Notes under the pieces: model-generated
Told to the model about the DNA's origin: nothing
Database searches by the model: none
The model's input: the letters and a program-made list of their open reading frames with translations, nothing else
Part shown: positions 12,209-24,524 of the stretch, one piece after another
Numbering within the stretch: the first letter of the stretch is position 1
Layout: every line of letters starts with the position of its first letter
Assembly: GCA_038496445.1 (NCBI GenBank)
Contig: JALMLS010000050.1
Location: 1 to 64,000 of the forward strand
Source of the DNA: Trichosphaerium sp. ATCC 40318
Taxonomy: Eukaryota > Discosea > Flabellinia > Trichosidae
DNA length: 64,000 bases
Reading direction: 5' to 3'
Translations under genes and position numbers: made by a program

Positions 12209-14464
12209 ATGACCGAAGGGCGAAGACGATACAGGTTAGAAGATGTCAGTGTCCGCCCTGTACTGGGTCGTCGCGCGTGCAAAGGTACTGTTTCGTTAAA
12301 CATGTCAAATTATAGCTGCCAAAGCGCCTTGGATGTATTGTGAACGTATAAAGACCGTTTTATAAGATTCCCAGCAGCAATTACGTATTTTTCTCTTAAT
12401 TGCACACGGCTGCTTTCATAAAGGCGTAAAAAAATGCATTTACTCATCAAGCAATCACCTATGTGTTTTAAAGGCATTTATGAATAGGTAGCCTCGCCGC
12501 GGGTCACAAACACGGCGTACCAGTCCTTCGATTCACATCTGAATTTGGGAAGGTAGATATTAACATGAACGACGTTAAACATATCGTATACCAATCAAAC
12601 GAACCAAAAATCGATAATAAGAAGCGACCTGTATACGGTGGGATGGCGTTACTCCATTTCCATTTGAATACAAAGGCTAAAATTGGTACAACCTCTTATC
12701 CGCGAAAAACAAATTAGAAATATTCAGTTTTACTATAAAAAGTATATTTGCAAGCATCACTTTGTGCTACGGTGCTTGATTCTTTCATAATTTATTTTTT
12801 TTTCAATTGTTGCAACAAAGAGGTACAAAGATGCTAATGTCGCCATTAGGTAAGCGTGAGAGTATAGACGTTCAGTTTGTGTCGCGCGCACAGAGGCAGA
12901 AAGAGCGTAGACGTATGTACAGAAGATTTCAAAAGTTTTTAAGCTATTTGACCAAGTACGTAAAATTTTGTAAAGGCACTATCACAGTTTTTTTGAACAA
13001 CTGATTATTGTTCGGCTGTGCATAAAACTCAATTTTTTCGCTTTTTTCAGCACTAAAATATTTACAAAAACATCCAAAGCACCTCCAATCGCCTTTTTTA
13101 CCTATTTTATTACACTTGACGCGCTTTGGTATAGAACCATCCAATACCGAAGGAGGTTTGATTTTTTTTTTGTAAAGTGTAGATTACGCGCATTAATTGT
13201 AGTCTCATTATGCTCATTCATACTAGTATGTGCCCAAAATTGGTTTCTACGATGCTTGAAACAACTTCTTATGATTCTTTTGATTGCGCCGTAAATGGCC
13301 GAAATAGTTGCTCTATGACGTTAACAAACACATGTTTCATTTCAGTTGTAGTAAGTAGACGATGATTTTTTTTTTTTTTGGCGTTCTAGCTCTGTTCGCA
13401 ACCGCTTGAACCAACCAAATGTTTTCTGCACGCTGCGCATAAAACTTCCACACCTCTTTTTGACAAAAGCGTTTTTACTGATCTTGACTTAGAGGCAACC
13501 TTTCTTCGTTTTGTCTCTCGACAATGTGGACACTATTTATTTAGAAAGAGCAAAGCTTAAAATTAAAACATGCGATATGGTATGCATACCAACAGATTGG
13601 GTAGATAAACCTCCTATAAGAATAGATAATGTTCCTAAAAAAGCTCTTGATTTTATAATGCCTTGGCTTGATGAAAATGAAGTGGAGTACTATCTAGGTT
13701 TATCAAATCTTGATTGGAATAAGATATTAAAAGCTGCCCGAGAAGATCCTGAAGGGTTTGAAGAAGAGGTTAGACCTTTTTTTTTTCTTTTTTTCTTCCT
13801 TTTTGTGTTTTTTTTTCATTTCTAATTTGCGCTTGGTTTTTCCTTACTTGCTTTTTTAGGGAGCTTGGGAGTTTCTTGAAATCGTAGATAATGATCAACC
13901 AGAAAGTGATGGCGAAGGCGACGGTGGCGAAAAGAAAAAGGAAGGCGGTGATGCAGAAGATAGTGATGAGGGTACGAGTTTGGTTTATTTTTAGTTTCTT
14001 TGCTTTTATTTTTCTTACTTTGTTTTTTAGAGTCAGACTTTGCACCTCCTGGTGAGGACGATGATGAAGATGGGAGTGATTTCGAAGTTGCATTGGATGA
14101 TGAAGATGATGACCTCAGTGGTTCAGAAGCGAGTTCAAAGGCATCAGGATCTAACGAATCGAAAGAATCTAAGGAATCATCAAAAGATGCAAAACCAAAA
14201 TCATCACTTCATCTACTGCTGGCTGAAGGAGAAATATCTGACGATTCTGATTTTGAACCTGATGACGGAGATGATGTTGATGAGTCTATAGACTCTGAAG
14301 AAGATAATTCAAGGGAAGCAAACTATGCAGACTCAGACGATGAATCAGGTACTGATTCCTCAGCCAAAACAGGAAGCAAGCGTAAACGGCAAGAAAATCA
14401 CTTTTCGGCAGAAAATGCGCCACCTGGAAAGAAACGAAGGATAAAACGAGAATTTGCAAGTTAG
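12209..14464 (+). CDS. SPT16: FACT complex subunit SPT16, C-terminal half only
   Basis: The ORF begins MTEGRRRYRLEDVSVRPVLG at 12209, which is where the SPT16 middle (Rtt106-like, PH-fold) domain begins in other eukaryotes. It continues as FGKVDINMNDVKHIVYQ, LLHFHLNTKAKIGKRESIDV, SLDNVDTIYLERAKLKI, NLDWNKILKAAREDPEGF and GAWEFLEI, then an acidic tail (DDEDGSDFEVALDDEDDD) and a basic end (PGKKRRIKREFAS), TAG at 14462-14464. This order and the acidic C-terminus are diagnostic of SPT16, which chaperones H2A-H2B and H3-H4 during transcription and replication. The N-terminal aminopeptidase-like and dimerisation domains are missing, and the Nudix gene ends only 110 bp upstream, with an in-frame stop at 12152. 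The stretch 13.0-13.4 kb is poorly conserved and its splicing is uncertain. Confidence 0.85.
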
Positions 14465-15073
14465 ATGGTATACATAGGGTGTTAGGCTACACATAGAGGG
14501 GTAAACAATTTGTATATTTCGCCCTTTGAAGTCACAACATTTGAAACGCCTGTAACACATTTATAAAACTCATAAAACTCTACAAACTTTTTTGTTTTGT
14601 CCAATGAAAAAAAACGCCTAAACTACAAAAAGCAGTTTCGCTACTTCGCTGTCTATGCTCTGAAACTAATTTCTTTGATTAAAACTTGTGAACACTGTGT
14701 AAGTTTTTGAGATTAATTTACGCAGTTTAGTTATTTATTGTTTTAACGCTATAAGTTTTCAAGAAGTATCTTGTTGACGTGTATAACTTTTTTTTTCGAA
14801 GACACAATGACTTAATTTTAGATATTTTTCTCAAAAACACCACGTGATTGTTTTTGACGCTCAATTTGAACCATTCAAACAAATTAGTGATCTTTTTTAT
14901 TTGTTTGAGTTTTTTTAGTCTCTAGAGGCAGGAAATGCTCTTCGATGCTGTTAGATAACATCTCCGCGAGGGACTTGGGGAGATATAATGTCGCATTTAG
15001 GACAACACTTACACCACAATTCACAACACTGTGTCACGCTCATTTTTTTAGTATCTGCTACACATCAAAGAAC
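14465..15073. other. intergenic, no gene seen
   Basis: AT-rich, with many T runs. It contains one CACGTG at about 14841. It is presumably the 3' end of SPT16 and promoter of the secreted repeat protein. Confidence 0.6.
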
Positions 15074-18000
15074 AATGAAGCTCGTCCTGCTTTTAGCTAT
15101 CCTATTAGCAGTTGTAACCGCACAGACGTCATTATTTGACGACTTTGTAGACTTCAGCTCCATAGACGCCAACTCAAACGAGCCTTTGGCAACAGCAGTC
15201 GTAAATGGCGCCAATATCATTGGGACAAGACGTAATCTTACACTCACCGTCGGAGACGATAGCAACCCTGCCCTCGAAGGTTCTTGTACCATTGTAGCTG
15301 GTTTCTTTGCTCTCAGTACTGATGTATCAGTCACTGGAGCATGTGAAGCAGACTACAGCGGTCCAGACGGCAATGGTTTCACAACTCCCGTCAATTACAA
15401 CGCACTAGGATGCGGTAAGTGCCTTAGACAATTTCTATCACAACTTTTTTTTTTGTTGTATCTCGGTCATAAGATTCGAAAAAGATAAGGAGCAAAAGTT
15501 GAAATCTTCATTATATCATCTGTAGTGGTCAACTAAGAACTCCGAAAAAAATTAAAAGACAAAATAAAATTTTGGCTTCCTTGCTTTTTTTTTTTGTTAC
15601 ACGTGCGCGTACTGATCTTTTTTTTTTGTTTAGATTGCTGGAATATGAGAATACTTGAATCCGATAATAACGTTGGCTTCGCAATCACAGCAAATAGTCA
15701 AACTTTCGGACCTCAAACGTCCGAGTTCATGCTAGCAGTTGATATTCCTTCCGCTCTTGATCTCTGTATTCCTTTTTTCGGAGACCGCGAAGCATACAAT
15801 GATATTGTCGGTGTTAACTTCAGAGTCGAAGCATTAGTCGCAAACGTCGATGTGAATTTACAATCTGTATGTTGTCAGCCTTCTGTAACTTGCGTGTAAG
15901 TACTTATTTTACTATTTTCCGAAGGTTCTTTTTTTTTTGATTTTCTTTGTTTTTTAGCCACACTATCACTGCTTTGAACGGTGCTGATGTCGATAACTTG
16001 GTTGTTGGCGATGATATCAAATTGTCAATAATGTGCAGAAACTACGAATCTCAACCTGCTGATCTTCAAGAACTCACAGTATCTTTCCCATTTGACAGTG
16101 CTTTTGGTACTTTGGATGCTGGTTCCATCATGTGCGATGGTGATGTTGCTGTACGTATTTTGTATTTTCTTCTTGTTTTTACGTTTCACCGTTTCTCATC
16201 ATTTTATTTTTCAGCCAACTGCTCCAGGAGCAAGTGTTGTCAACAACGCTCTTGAGTTCCAAGCTTCTCTCATTGACGGTGAATCCATCAACTGTATGGT
16301 CGATGTCGCTTTGATCGCAGGTGGATCAGTCGATAATATCGCTGCAAATATCTTCACCAGCCAAGGAGATCCAAGATTTCCATTCCAATCCAATACTGAT
16401 ATTGACAGGCACGCCTCCTTGAAACCAAATTATTTACACATTCATTAACATTTTGTTTAGACAAGGAAGTCTCGAGTTTTGTGAACTTCCAGTACCTGCC
16501 AGTCTCGTAATTGTTGATCCTCCAACCACATTGCCTCCAACAACAGAGCCTCCAACGACAGAGCCTCCAACCACTGAGGTGAGTACCCTATACCAAACTA
16601 CTTTTTTACGTGTATCTTTTTCTCTAAATGATTGTAGCCTCCAACTACCGAGCCTCCTACCACAGAACCACCTACCACTGAACCTCCAACAACCGAGCCT
16701 CCAACTACAGCACCACCTACCACTGAACCTCCAACGACTGAGCCTCCTACTACTGAGCCACCTACCACTGAACCACCAACAACAGAGGTACTAGATTTTT
16801 TTGTTTGTTCTGTTGTGGTTTATTCGTTGTAGCCTCCTACAACGGAACCTCCAACGACGGAGCCTCCAACGACGGAACCTCCAACTACGGAACCTCCAAC
16901 TACGGAGCCTCCAACGACGGAACCTCCAACGACGGAGCCTCCAACGACGGAACCTCCTACGACGGAACCTCCAACAACAGAACCTCCAACTACAGAGCCT
17001 CCTACAACGGAGCCTCCAACTACTGAACCTCCAACAACGGAGGTATCTTTATTTTTGTTTTTTTCTCATCCTCTTACTAAATACTTTTTTAGCCTCCAAC
17101 CACAGAACCTCCAACGACTGAGCCTCCAACAACAGAACCACCTACAACAGAGCCTCCAACAACACAGGTATGATTATCTTTTCTTGATAAATCACTTAAA
17201 AAGCATCTTCACCTTATGTTTTTGTAGCCTCCAACAACACTCCCACCAATCACTACGCCTCCTACCACGGAACCACCAACGACAGAACCACCAACGACGG
17301 AACCACCAACAACAGAGGTACTTACTAAAATTACAATAATTATCTTTTTTTTTCGTGGTGGTTTATTCCTTGTAGCCACCTACAACGGAGCCACCAACAA
17401 CGGAGCCACCAACAACAGAGCCTCCTACTACTGAGCCTCCTACTACTGAACCACCCACCACGGAACCTCCAACAACGGAGGTAATTTTTTTTACAGTTTC
17501 TTTTAAACTATTTTTATGGTCTTTCCTTATCTTATCTTTGTAGCCTCCAACGACTGAACCTCCAACAACTGAGCCTCCAACAACCGAGCCTCCAACAACT
17601 GAGCCTCCTACCACTGAACCACCAACAACGGAGGTATGAACAAAACAAACAACTATTTCTTAATGTTCCTTTTAACTTATTCTCTTGTAGCCTCCAACAA
17701 CTGAGCCACCAACCACTGAACCTCCAACAACTGAGCCTCCAACCACAGAACCACCAACAACTGAGCCTCCAACAACTGAGCCTCCAACAACTGAGCCTCC
17801 AACCACAGAGCCACCAACGACTCAGCCTCCTACTACTTTGCCTCCAACTACACAACCACCAACCACTCTTCCTCCAACAACTGTACCACCAACACCAGTG
17901 CGCTTCGTGTGTGTTTCTCCTCGTATCATTAATGGAGAGTGCGAGTACGTTAACAACTACAACACTTGAATATTTTTATTTCAAATACTGACTTTTATTG

Positions 18001-18164
18001 TTTTCTTTAGTTGTCAAACATTCCCTTGTTTCGAAGCAGATGATGGCAGCAATTCTTTCAGATGTGAGACTGATGAATGGTACTGTTGGTTTGTCGCCAG
18101 AATACCAGCTTCAGGTCGTTTCCAAGTCGGATACCGTGGACAAATGTGCTACTGTGAGATTTAA
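15074..18164 (+). CDS. secreted protein with multi-exon PPTTE repeat array
   Basis: Starts MKLVLLLAILLAVVTAQ, a clear signal peptide; the longer in-frame start at 14988 would bury it. The N-terminal part (about 15.1-16.5 kb, five exons) is a Cys-containing, beta-rich ectodomain I do not recognise (FDDFVDFSSIDANSNEPLA; MRILESDNNVGFAI). It is followed by a Pro/Thr array of PPTTE units running to 17.9 kb, then a short Cys-rich C-terminus (VCVSPRIINGEC, then CQTFPCFEADDG), with the stop at 18162-18164. Every intron within the array lies between GAG (Glu) and CC (Pro), in phase 0, so the exons are interchangeable multiples of one unit. The Thr-rich array is probably O-glycosylated and works as an extended stalk in the cell coat or extracellular matrix. 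No membrane anchor seen. Confidence 0.8.
16516..17896 (+). repeat. tandem 15-bp repeats encoding PPTTE, interrupted by seven phase-0 introns
   Basis: The unit is CCTCCAACNACNGAG with variation mostly at third positions. Exon blocks begin near 16639, 16834, 17093, 17228, 17376, 17544 and 17691, and hold from 5 to 14 or more units each. Towards the end Glu is replaced by Gln, Leu and Val (PPTTQ, PPTTL, PPTTV). Introns of about 50-65 nt are not copies of each other by eye, apart from T-rich ends. Confidence 0.85.
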
Positions 18165-18424
18165 ACAAAGAAGCATAGACCCAATATCACTATGTAACTC
18201 ACAAATACTCGCACAAGCGACAACGCTTCTAATTTTTCAAAATAAAAGAACATTTCGCGTGGCGAAAAAAGACTGTTTTTCCTATTTACAGAACGACTTG
18301 AGGTTTTACAAAAAAATTGTCCAAGTTTTCTGGGCAACGATCATGATAGCGAAAACAAAGTCTATTAATTAAAGTACAAGTATTTTTTTATTTACATTTG
18401 TTGTTTGTGAGTTAGTCTAGGACA

Positions 18425-18819
18425 AGTTTATCCTTGTTCAAGAGCCCATTCCTCAAACACTTCACAAAACAGATTATCGGCAGCTTCTTCAGAAAGATTC
18501 ACCACCAAGAGTTGCTGGTCTGTTGCCAAAGTGGTTGTATTGCTTGTGGCCATTGGTAATGTGACGGTTGGCACTTTTGGTGTGGTTTTAAGAACCTTTG
18601 AAGGTTGCACTGTGTTTTCACACTGTGTCTTGCTCTTGATCTTCACTTAGCGTCAGAGGATCTTTTTGTGTCGTTTGATTCTGTTTTGTGCAGGTCATCG
18701 TGAATTACTTTCATCTTCGTAGTCTCTTGGCTGTGACTGTTCGTGTGAGCGTAGACAGTGCCATTGGTGCCTTCTCCATGAGTATTGTCAGTGTCGATGG
18801 TGTGCTTCGGTTTCGATTG
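18425..18819 (-). pseudogene. broken inverted copy of the orphan gene at 329-793
   Basis: On the minus strand the protein frames QSKPKHTIDTDNTHGEGTNG, TVYAHTNSHSQETTKMKVI and, after a break, KTQCENTVQPSKVLKTT to EEWALEQG match the left-end gene. One A is missing just after the HKTE position (a frameshift relative to the intact copy), a TGA occurs shortly after it, and the last residues are shortened by another single-base loss. Similarity continues past the stop to about 18290. The intact copy runs in the opposite direction about 18 kb away, so the two form an imperfect inverted repeat around the region between them. Confidence 0.75.
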
Positions 18820-18899
18820 AACGCTGTTGTATGTGCGCATACGTTTGCTCTCTACTATTTTTCTTACTTGCAAACATCTAATATGAGTACATAGTTTTC

Positions 18900-19697
<798 letters not shown>

Positions 19698-20075
19698 GAG
19701 CAAACATTCCCTATACCTGTAGATTAGCTTCAATCAAAAACAATAAACTGCCCAATGTCATACCACCCTTTTGTACTCTATCTCTTTCGTACCATCACAA
19801 TTCTTGATTGTTTTATTTGGATATTCTTGTACCAATACTTGCCAGCCCTTTATGATGTTTTGAAGTTCACCATTGACAATGTAAATCATTACAGTACCGA
19901 TCTTTGTAGACGAAATACTGTTATATATTTACGAAACCAAAAGGTGAACTACTTTGCCAGTGAAAAAAATAGGATTCGAACGACTATAGCTGTGTTGAGT
20001 TTGGTATGTTATTTCTTGTGTTAACAACTTAGAGCCAAATTGTTGTCTATTCTCTGACAGGGTTTTTTATTACTA
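19698..20075. other. intergenic between convergent genes
   Basis: 3' flanks of polyubiquitin and of the minus-strand galactosylceramidase gene. AATAAA-like sites are present (about 19740). The ORF starting at 19755 lacks any sign of being a gene. Confidence 0.55.
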
Positions 20076-22932
20076 CTAAACTGGATACACTTTGAAATCA
20101 TCAAAATAAGCATAATGAAATCCAGAACCTAATCCGACAGCTCCAGCTGTATACTTACTATCAGTGAACGCAGTAACAACTGCCTTATCATTAATCGATA
20201 CATCAATAGTACTCTTTGAAACAGAGATAAGAATATCGTGCCATGAGCCAGCAGGGAATGTAGTTGACCCTAAATAAAATTAGTATGCTACTTTTTTGTC
20301 CGTTTTGTGTTTACCTTTTTTAAGAACTGTGCGTGGTTCTCCTGATGCAAGAAAGTATGTACCGTTTGTAAATATTTGTATAGAGTAACCACGTGGCCAA
20401 TCATCTTCTCTTGTACCTGAGTAAACAGGCATACGAGTGGTAACATACACGTAACCTACCATGTTTTAATACATTGTTTATGGTATAAGGTTTTACCGTC
20501 AGTGCCTTCAGGTATGAACGCGTCTACCTTCACTGCATAGTCTGTCCATGATGCATCTCCGATTACAGTAAATGGTACATTATTCACTCTATCATAGTGC
20601 CAAGGTATAGGCGCAAGTGGAACCTAGTTGTTCAGTTGAAAAGAAAAGTGTATTTTTTCTTATGTAACGTGATACCTCCTGCTTCAAGGCCATATCCGAG
20701 GATCCCCGAAGAGGTGCTGGTTGAGCACTGAAAGATCCTGCTTGGTCGGTAAAGTACTTAACGGTAGCATCAGATACATAGCGTTCGAAACTATATGAAA
20801 CAACAAGTGGTTAGGTAAGTTCATTTCAACTATAATCATCGTACTCTTCAGCGTATGGTAGAGGAAATGGCTTGGAAGGAGCGATGGTGTGAGTTTCAAT
20901 CCATCCAGGAGTCTTTAGTGTTGTTATAGAATAAATGGCTGCAGGTTCAAGCTAGAGGTATGGAGTTAGTAGAACACTTGAAGATTAACACGTGAACAAC
21001 AAAACCGTACAGAAAGAGATATGCTGGAACTTGAGACAGTGACATCTTGTTGTTTTTTAAAGTACTCATTCTCTGTTGTACGCCATACGTGCATCTCTGT
21101 TGCTTTGATGGATTGAGGTAGTTCAAATGTAACATGAGTACTGGACTTTGTTTGAGATGTCTCAATAATAAACGATGCATCTGATCCTGAAGGTGAAACT
21201 AAAAGAACAGCGCTTCCAATATCTAGTTTAAAACAAGTATTAGATAGCTATGTATAAATTACAAACATATTTTTGACAGTACCCATAAGATGATCTTTTA
21301 AGTTGAAGTATTGCCATCCTTTTGTATTCAGTTATTGTTGGGGCAAGTGGCGTGTTATGAAAGTGCGTGGTACCTGGCATGACGAATTGTGTAGTATGTG
21401 CTATGGCGGGTAGTGTAGCAGGTACATCATAGTGACCGCTCCAAGGTTCATTACAATTTAATAATCCGTGTCTGACAAAAGACGTTAATAAAGCAAGTAT
21501 ACGAAAAAAACAAGAAATTTTGCTTAACTGTGGAAAACGTAAGTAATCGAACCATGAGAAAGTCAAACACCAAATAACAGCACCAGTAACGTTTCCTTAA
21601 TGAAAAGACTGTGTTAATACCTTATAAAAGCTACTCATTTAGCATACCTTTTATATACTGCCCATTCAGCATGCTTGCCAAGCCAAGACCGCCTTCCCAA
21701 GTAGCAGCTTCAAAGTTAGAACATTCACTGGCCCAAATCTTTTTGTTTAGCGCCTTAATAAAAAATGTCACGTGTGACAGTAAGAGTGTTAGTTGTCACC
21801 TGTATTTGTGATGGCGCGAATGTATCGTGAGTGAAGGCGTAATGAGCTCCAAAAGCGTATACAGAATCAAGCAATTCAGTGTCTATCAGAACGTTTAAAA
21901 TGCTTTGACATGAAACACATTACTCACCGTGTGTAGCATTTAAAGCGAAATGATAAGCTTGATTCCAGTTATAATCAGGCGCTACGATTTTCACATTACG
22001 CAGACCTTAATAATGGTAAGTATCAGATCCACGACAGAAAACGAATCTTACCAGATGAATCCAAGTTTTTTCTTAGCAATTTGACCCAAGGTATGGCTTC
22101 TTCATAACCACCATCTCTCTCATTCCTAGAGATTATATAAGTCCATAATTAGAACATATAACCGCTACCAAACACCCAAAAAATCAACATCTATATTATG
22201 AACGCGTTTGGCACCCTACGAAGATAGGTTCAAAAATTGTTCTGTTTCTATATTCTTCTCTTTTTTCGTACTTTGACCCACTTTATCAAGTAGTCAATAC
22301 AATCTTGTGAGAAGTATGTTCCATTACCAATCCAACCTAAATCAACTTTAATCTTGTTCTTAGCAATGAGGTAAATACCTGGTGCAGCCCAAGCTAGTGC
22401 GTATATCAAAATATCTGGGTTCCTCTTTTTGGCTTCAGCAAGCATCCACCACTCATACCCTCTATTATAGTTTTCTTCATCTCTTGTATGCATATGACTA
22501 GCTTCTGAAGCTTCTGTACTCTATGGCAAAAATCACCGACAAAGAAAGAGAAAAATCCATCAACTTTTCGTAAGACATGTTTTTGAACTCAACAGAAAAA
22601 AAAACCACCCAATCGTACTTGAGAATCGCCTCCTATCTCGACTTTAAGTAAATGTAGGGATCCACCCTTGTTAGGAATAAACAGCATGTCAAGTATTTGA
22701 CTTCTTATAGGCTCTTCGTAGTCATACAGTAGACGAGAAGTGCCACCACCGCCTGAGAAGAGTTTTTTTAGTGTTTATTGTTACATCACGTGATAAAATA
22801 TCGTTACTCACCTGATATGGCACCAATGGCGTCAAACTCTCTTCCCATACTATCTATTGATACGAGTCTTGCCGCAATAATACTCAAAAAGAATAAACTG
22901 AATACGATATAACAAGACAATAGACTACGCAT
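20076..22932 (-). CDS. GALC: galactosylceramidase (GH59)
   Basis: Starts [20 protein letters not shown] at 22932 (signal peptide) and ends VYPV with a TAG at 20076-20078. About a dozen exons. The GH59 signature is clear: [53 protein letters not shown], the acid/base site [19 protein letters not shown] (22.1-22.2 kb), and the nucleophile region [19 protein letters not shown] (21.7 kb), then EPWSGHYDV and HTTQFVMPG. The C-terminal lectin-like beta domain follows ([26 protein letters not shown]). The family hydrolyses galactose from galactosylceramide and related lipids in lysosomes. Both catalytic Glu are present, so it is probably active. In a phagotrophic microbe it would serve digestion of membrane lipids. 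Confidence 0.93.
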
Positions 22933-23640
22933 TGTAGCTGGTAACAAAGTATAACTTTCAGTTATTGCCTTTTTTGCCGACTTTGTGTGACCATTTTTTG
23001 ACTTTCTTGAACGTGGTTTCCTCGTTATTAATGCCTACAAGAGTTTAGTGTTAAAATAAGAAATGAATACTATGGTAGCTAAGAAACCTTAGATTGAGAC
23101 TTCCGTGGATGTGCATTAAGAACACAAAGTCTAACAAGTCCACTCAGCAAGAATATCCACGAACTCTTTTCACTCCAAAACAACTGTACTGTTGTCTCCG
23201 TCAGACTTTTTGGAGTTCAAATGTTATCGTTGCGTACACTACCACATGTAAACGAAGGTCTATGGATACTGTTATTGATTGGGAAAATAGTCACTATTTC
23301 TTGTAACGGTCGCGAAATCTCACCAACTTTTCAAATTTGTCAATTTTCAATTACTTTTTTTAGGATAGCACGACGTAAGTAGCTCTTACGCATTTGTAGA
23401 ATAGTCCAGTTAACACACAACCATGATTAGTACAAAGGGAGCAGTATGGCGGTTTGAAATAGCGAAAAGTAGCCGGTACCGTTAGCGCTCTATGTTTTAA
23501 TTACTGAAACAGTCTGCATCAGTTCTACGTGCTGTTGTTGTCTCGAGTATATCGAGAAGGGAACGATTCGATACGGTAATACGGTAATTCGTTAAAACTT
23601 TATAACTATACGAATTGACGCTTAATATTGAATACAGAGC
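22933..23640. other. region upstream of GALC, mostly non-coding
   Basis: On the minus strand two short open stretches (LVRLCVLNAHPRKSQSK near 23.1 kb and ALITRKPRSRKSKNGHTK near 23.0 kb) could be spliced in frame into the GALC start, but this would bury the signal peptide, so I treat them as 5'UTR or chance. No other gene supported. Confidence 0.4.
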
Positions 23641-24524
23641 ACTCAATCCAGTACTTGGTACCATCTTGGGTGTTTTCAGGATACTAGAGTTCGTTTACCA
23701 TTGTATCACTACTACAACAACGACATTAAAACAGTGCGTTGATCGTGAGCCCGCATAAGCTGTTTTAGCTTTTTTTGAACTAACAAGGAAACAAAAGGGA
23801 TGGGATTTGCTTTCGGATAGAGATGTAGACTTAATGTCTAAGGCTTCGCATGCAGCAGCTTTGGAATATGCACAAGGACGTAATTCTTCTGTAAGGCAAG
23901 GAATATTGAATAATATGAGAGCAGAAGAGGGTAGCTTAAAGTCGCTAAAGGTGAGAATATTTTGAGTTTGGATTTTCTTTGAACTTTTTTTGAAGATACG
24001 CAAATAGTCTGTTATGAAGAACCTTAAAGTTTATGCCATCTATTGTAATATACTTCCTTTCCATACACAATTTTTTATTTCAAAATGCTGTCATGTATCA
24101 CGGTTCTTATTTTTGAAAAAGGTTCTTTGTGCGGAATTTGTCATTAAGACTAAAATACCTTGGCAAGATCAACCTCTACCACAAAGTGTTATAGATCTTT
24201 TTAAAGAGTTGTCCTACTTCCAATATGAGATAGCACTAATACTAAAACAATATACAACAAAAGGACTTAAGACAATTCTGCAGCAATCAAGTAAGTGACA
24301 GGTTTTTTGTTTGATGCTAACTACCTTAAGAAATAAAAAGAAGTGGTAAACGTGTTGAGCTTGAAGACAGAGTAATAATGGGTCAAATAGAAGGAAAGAT
24401 TACGAGAGATTATAAACCAGTACTAGTGCAAGAAGAGAAATCAAAAAAGAGAAACCGTAAAGTAGAAAAACAAAAACCAAATAAAAAACGAAAGAAAACA
24501 CGTGCAAAAAAGGAGGCGACGTAG
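23641..24524 (+). CDS. unrecognised protein with Lys-rich C-terminus
   Basis: Plus-strand exons with convincing GT..AG joins. One (about 23772-23949) reads FFELTRKQKGWDLLSDRD and ASHAAALEYAQGRNSSV. The next (about 24121-24290) reads LCAEFVIKTKIPWQDQPLPQ and LFKELSYFQYEIALILKQY. The last ends in a basic tail (NRKVEKQKPNKKRKKTRAKK) and TAG at 24522-24524. The 5' exon is uncertain: an upstream intron seems to end near 23771 (CTGTTTTAG), and the true start lies before it or at the in-frame ATG at 23833. I do not recognise the family. The basic tail would suit a nuclear or nucleolar protein. Two small hairpins follow the stop (24572-24611). Confidence 0.55.

Noticed and set aside
14988-15073. N-terminal extension of the secreted repeat protein
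   Set aside because: It would bury a clear signal peptide starting at 15074.
17363-17855. Long minus-strand ORFs made of SVVGG and Trp/Arg/Ser repeats
   Set aside because: They are antisense shadows of the PPTTE repeats, which stay open in several frames because of the simple repeat.
16639-17890. Regular repeats with spacers, like a CRISPR array
   Set aside because: The units are contiguous 15-bp codon repeats within exons; the 'spacers' are introns with GT..AG ends. No cas-like gene and the genome is eukaryotic.
19970-20000. Minus-strand TTCGAATCC resembling a tRNA T-loop
   Set aside because: The flanking bases do not form a T-stem and no acceptor, D or anticodon arms could be drawn.
23000-23300. 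Extra 5' exons of GALC on the minus strand
   Set aside because: The frame can be joined, but the signal peptide begins at the later Met and the added residues are unlike GH59 proteins.
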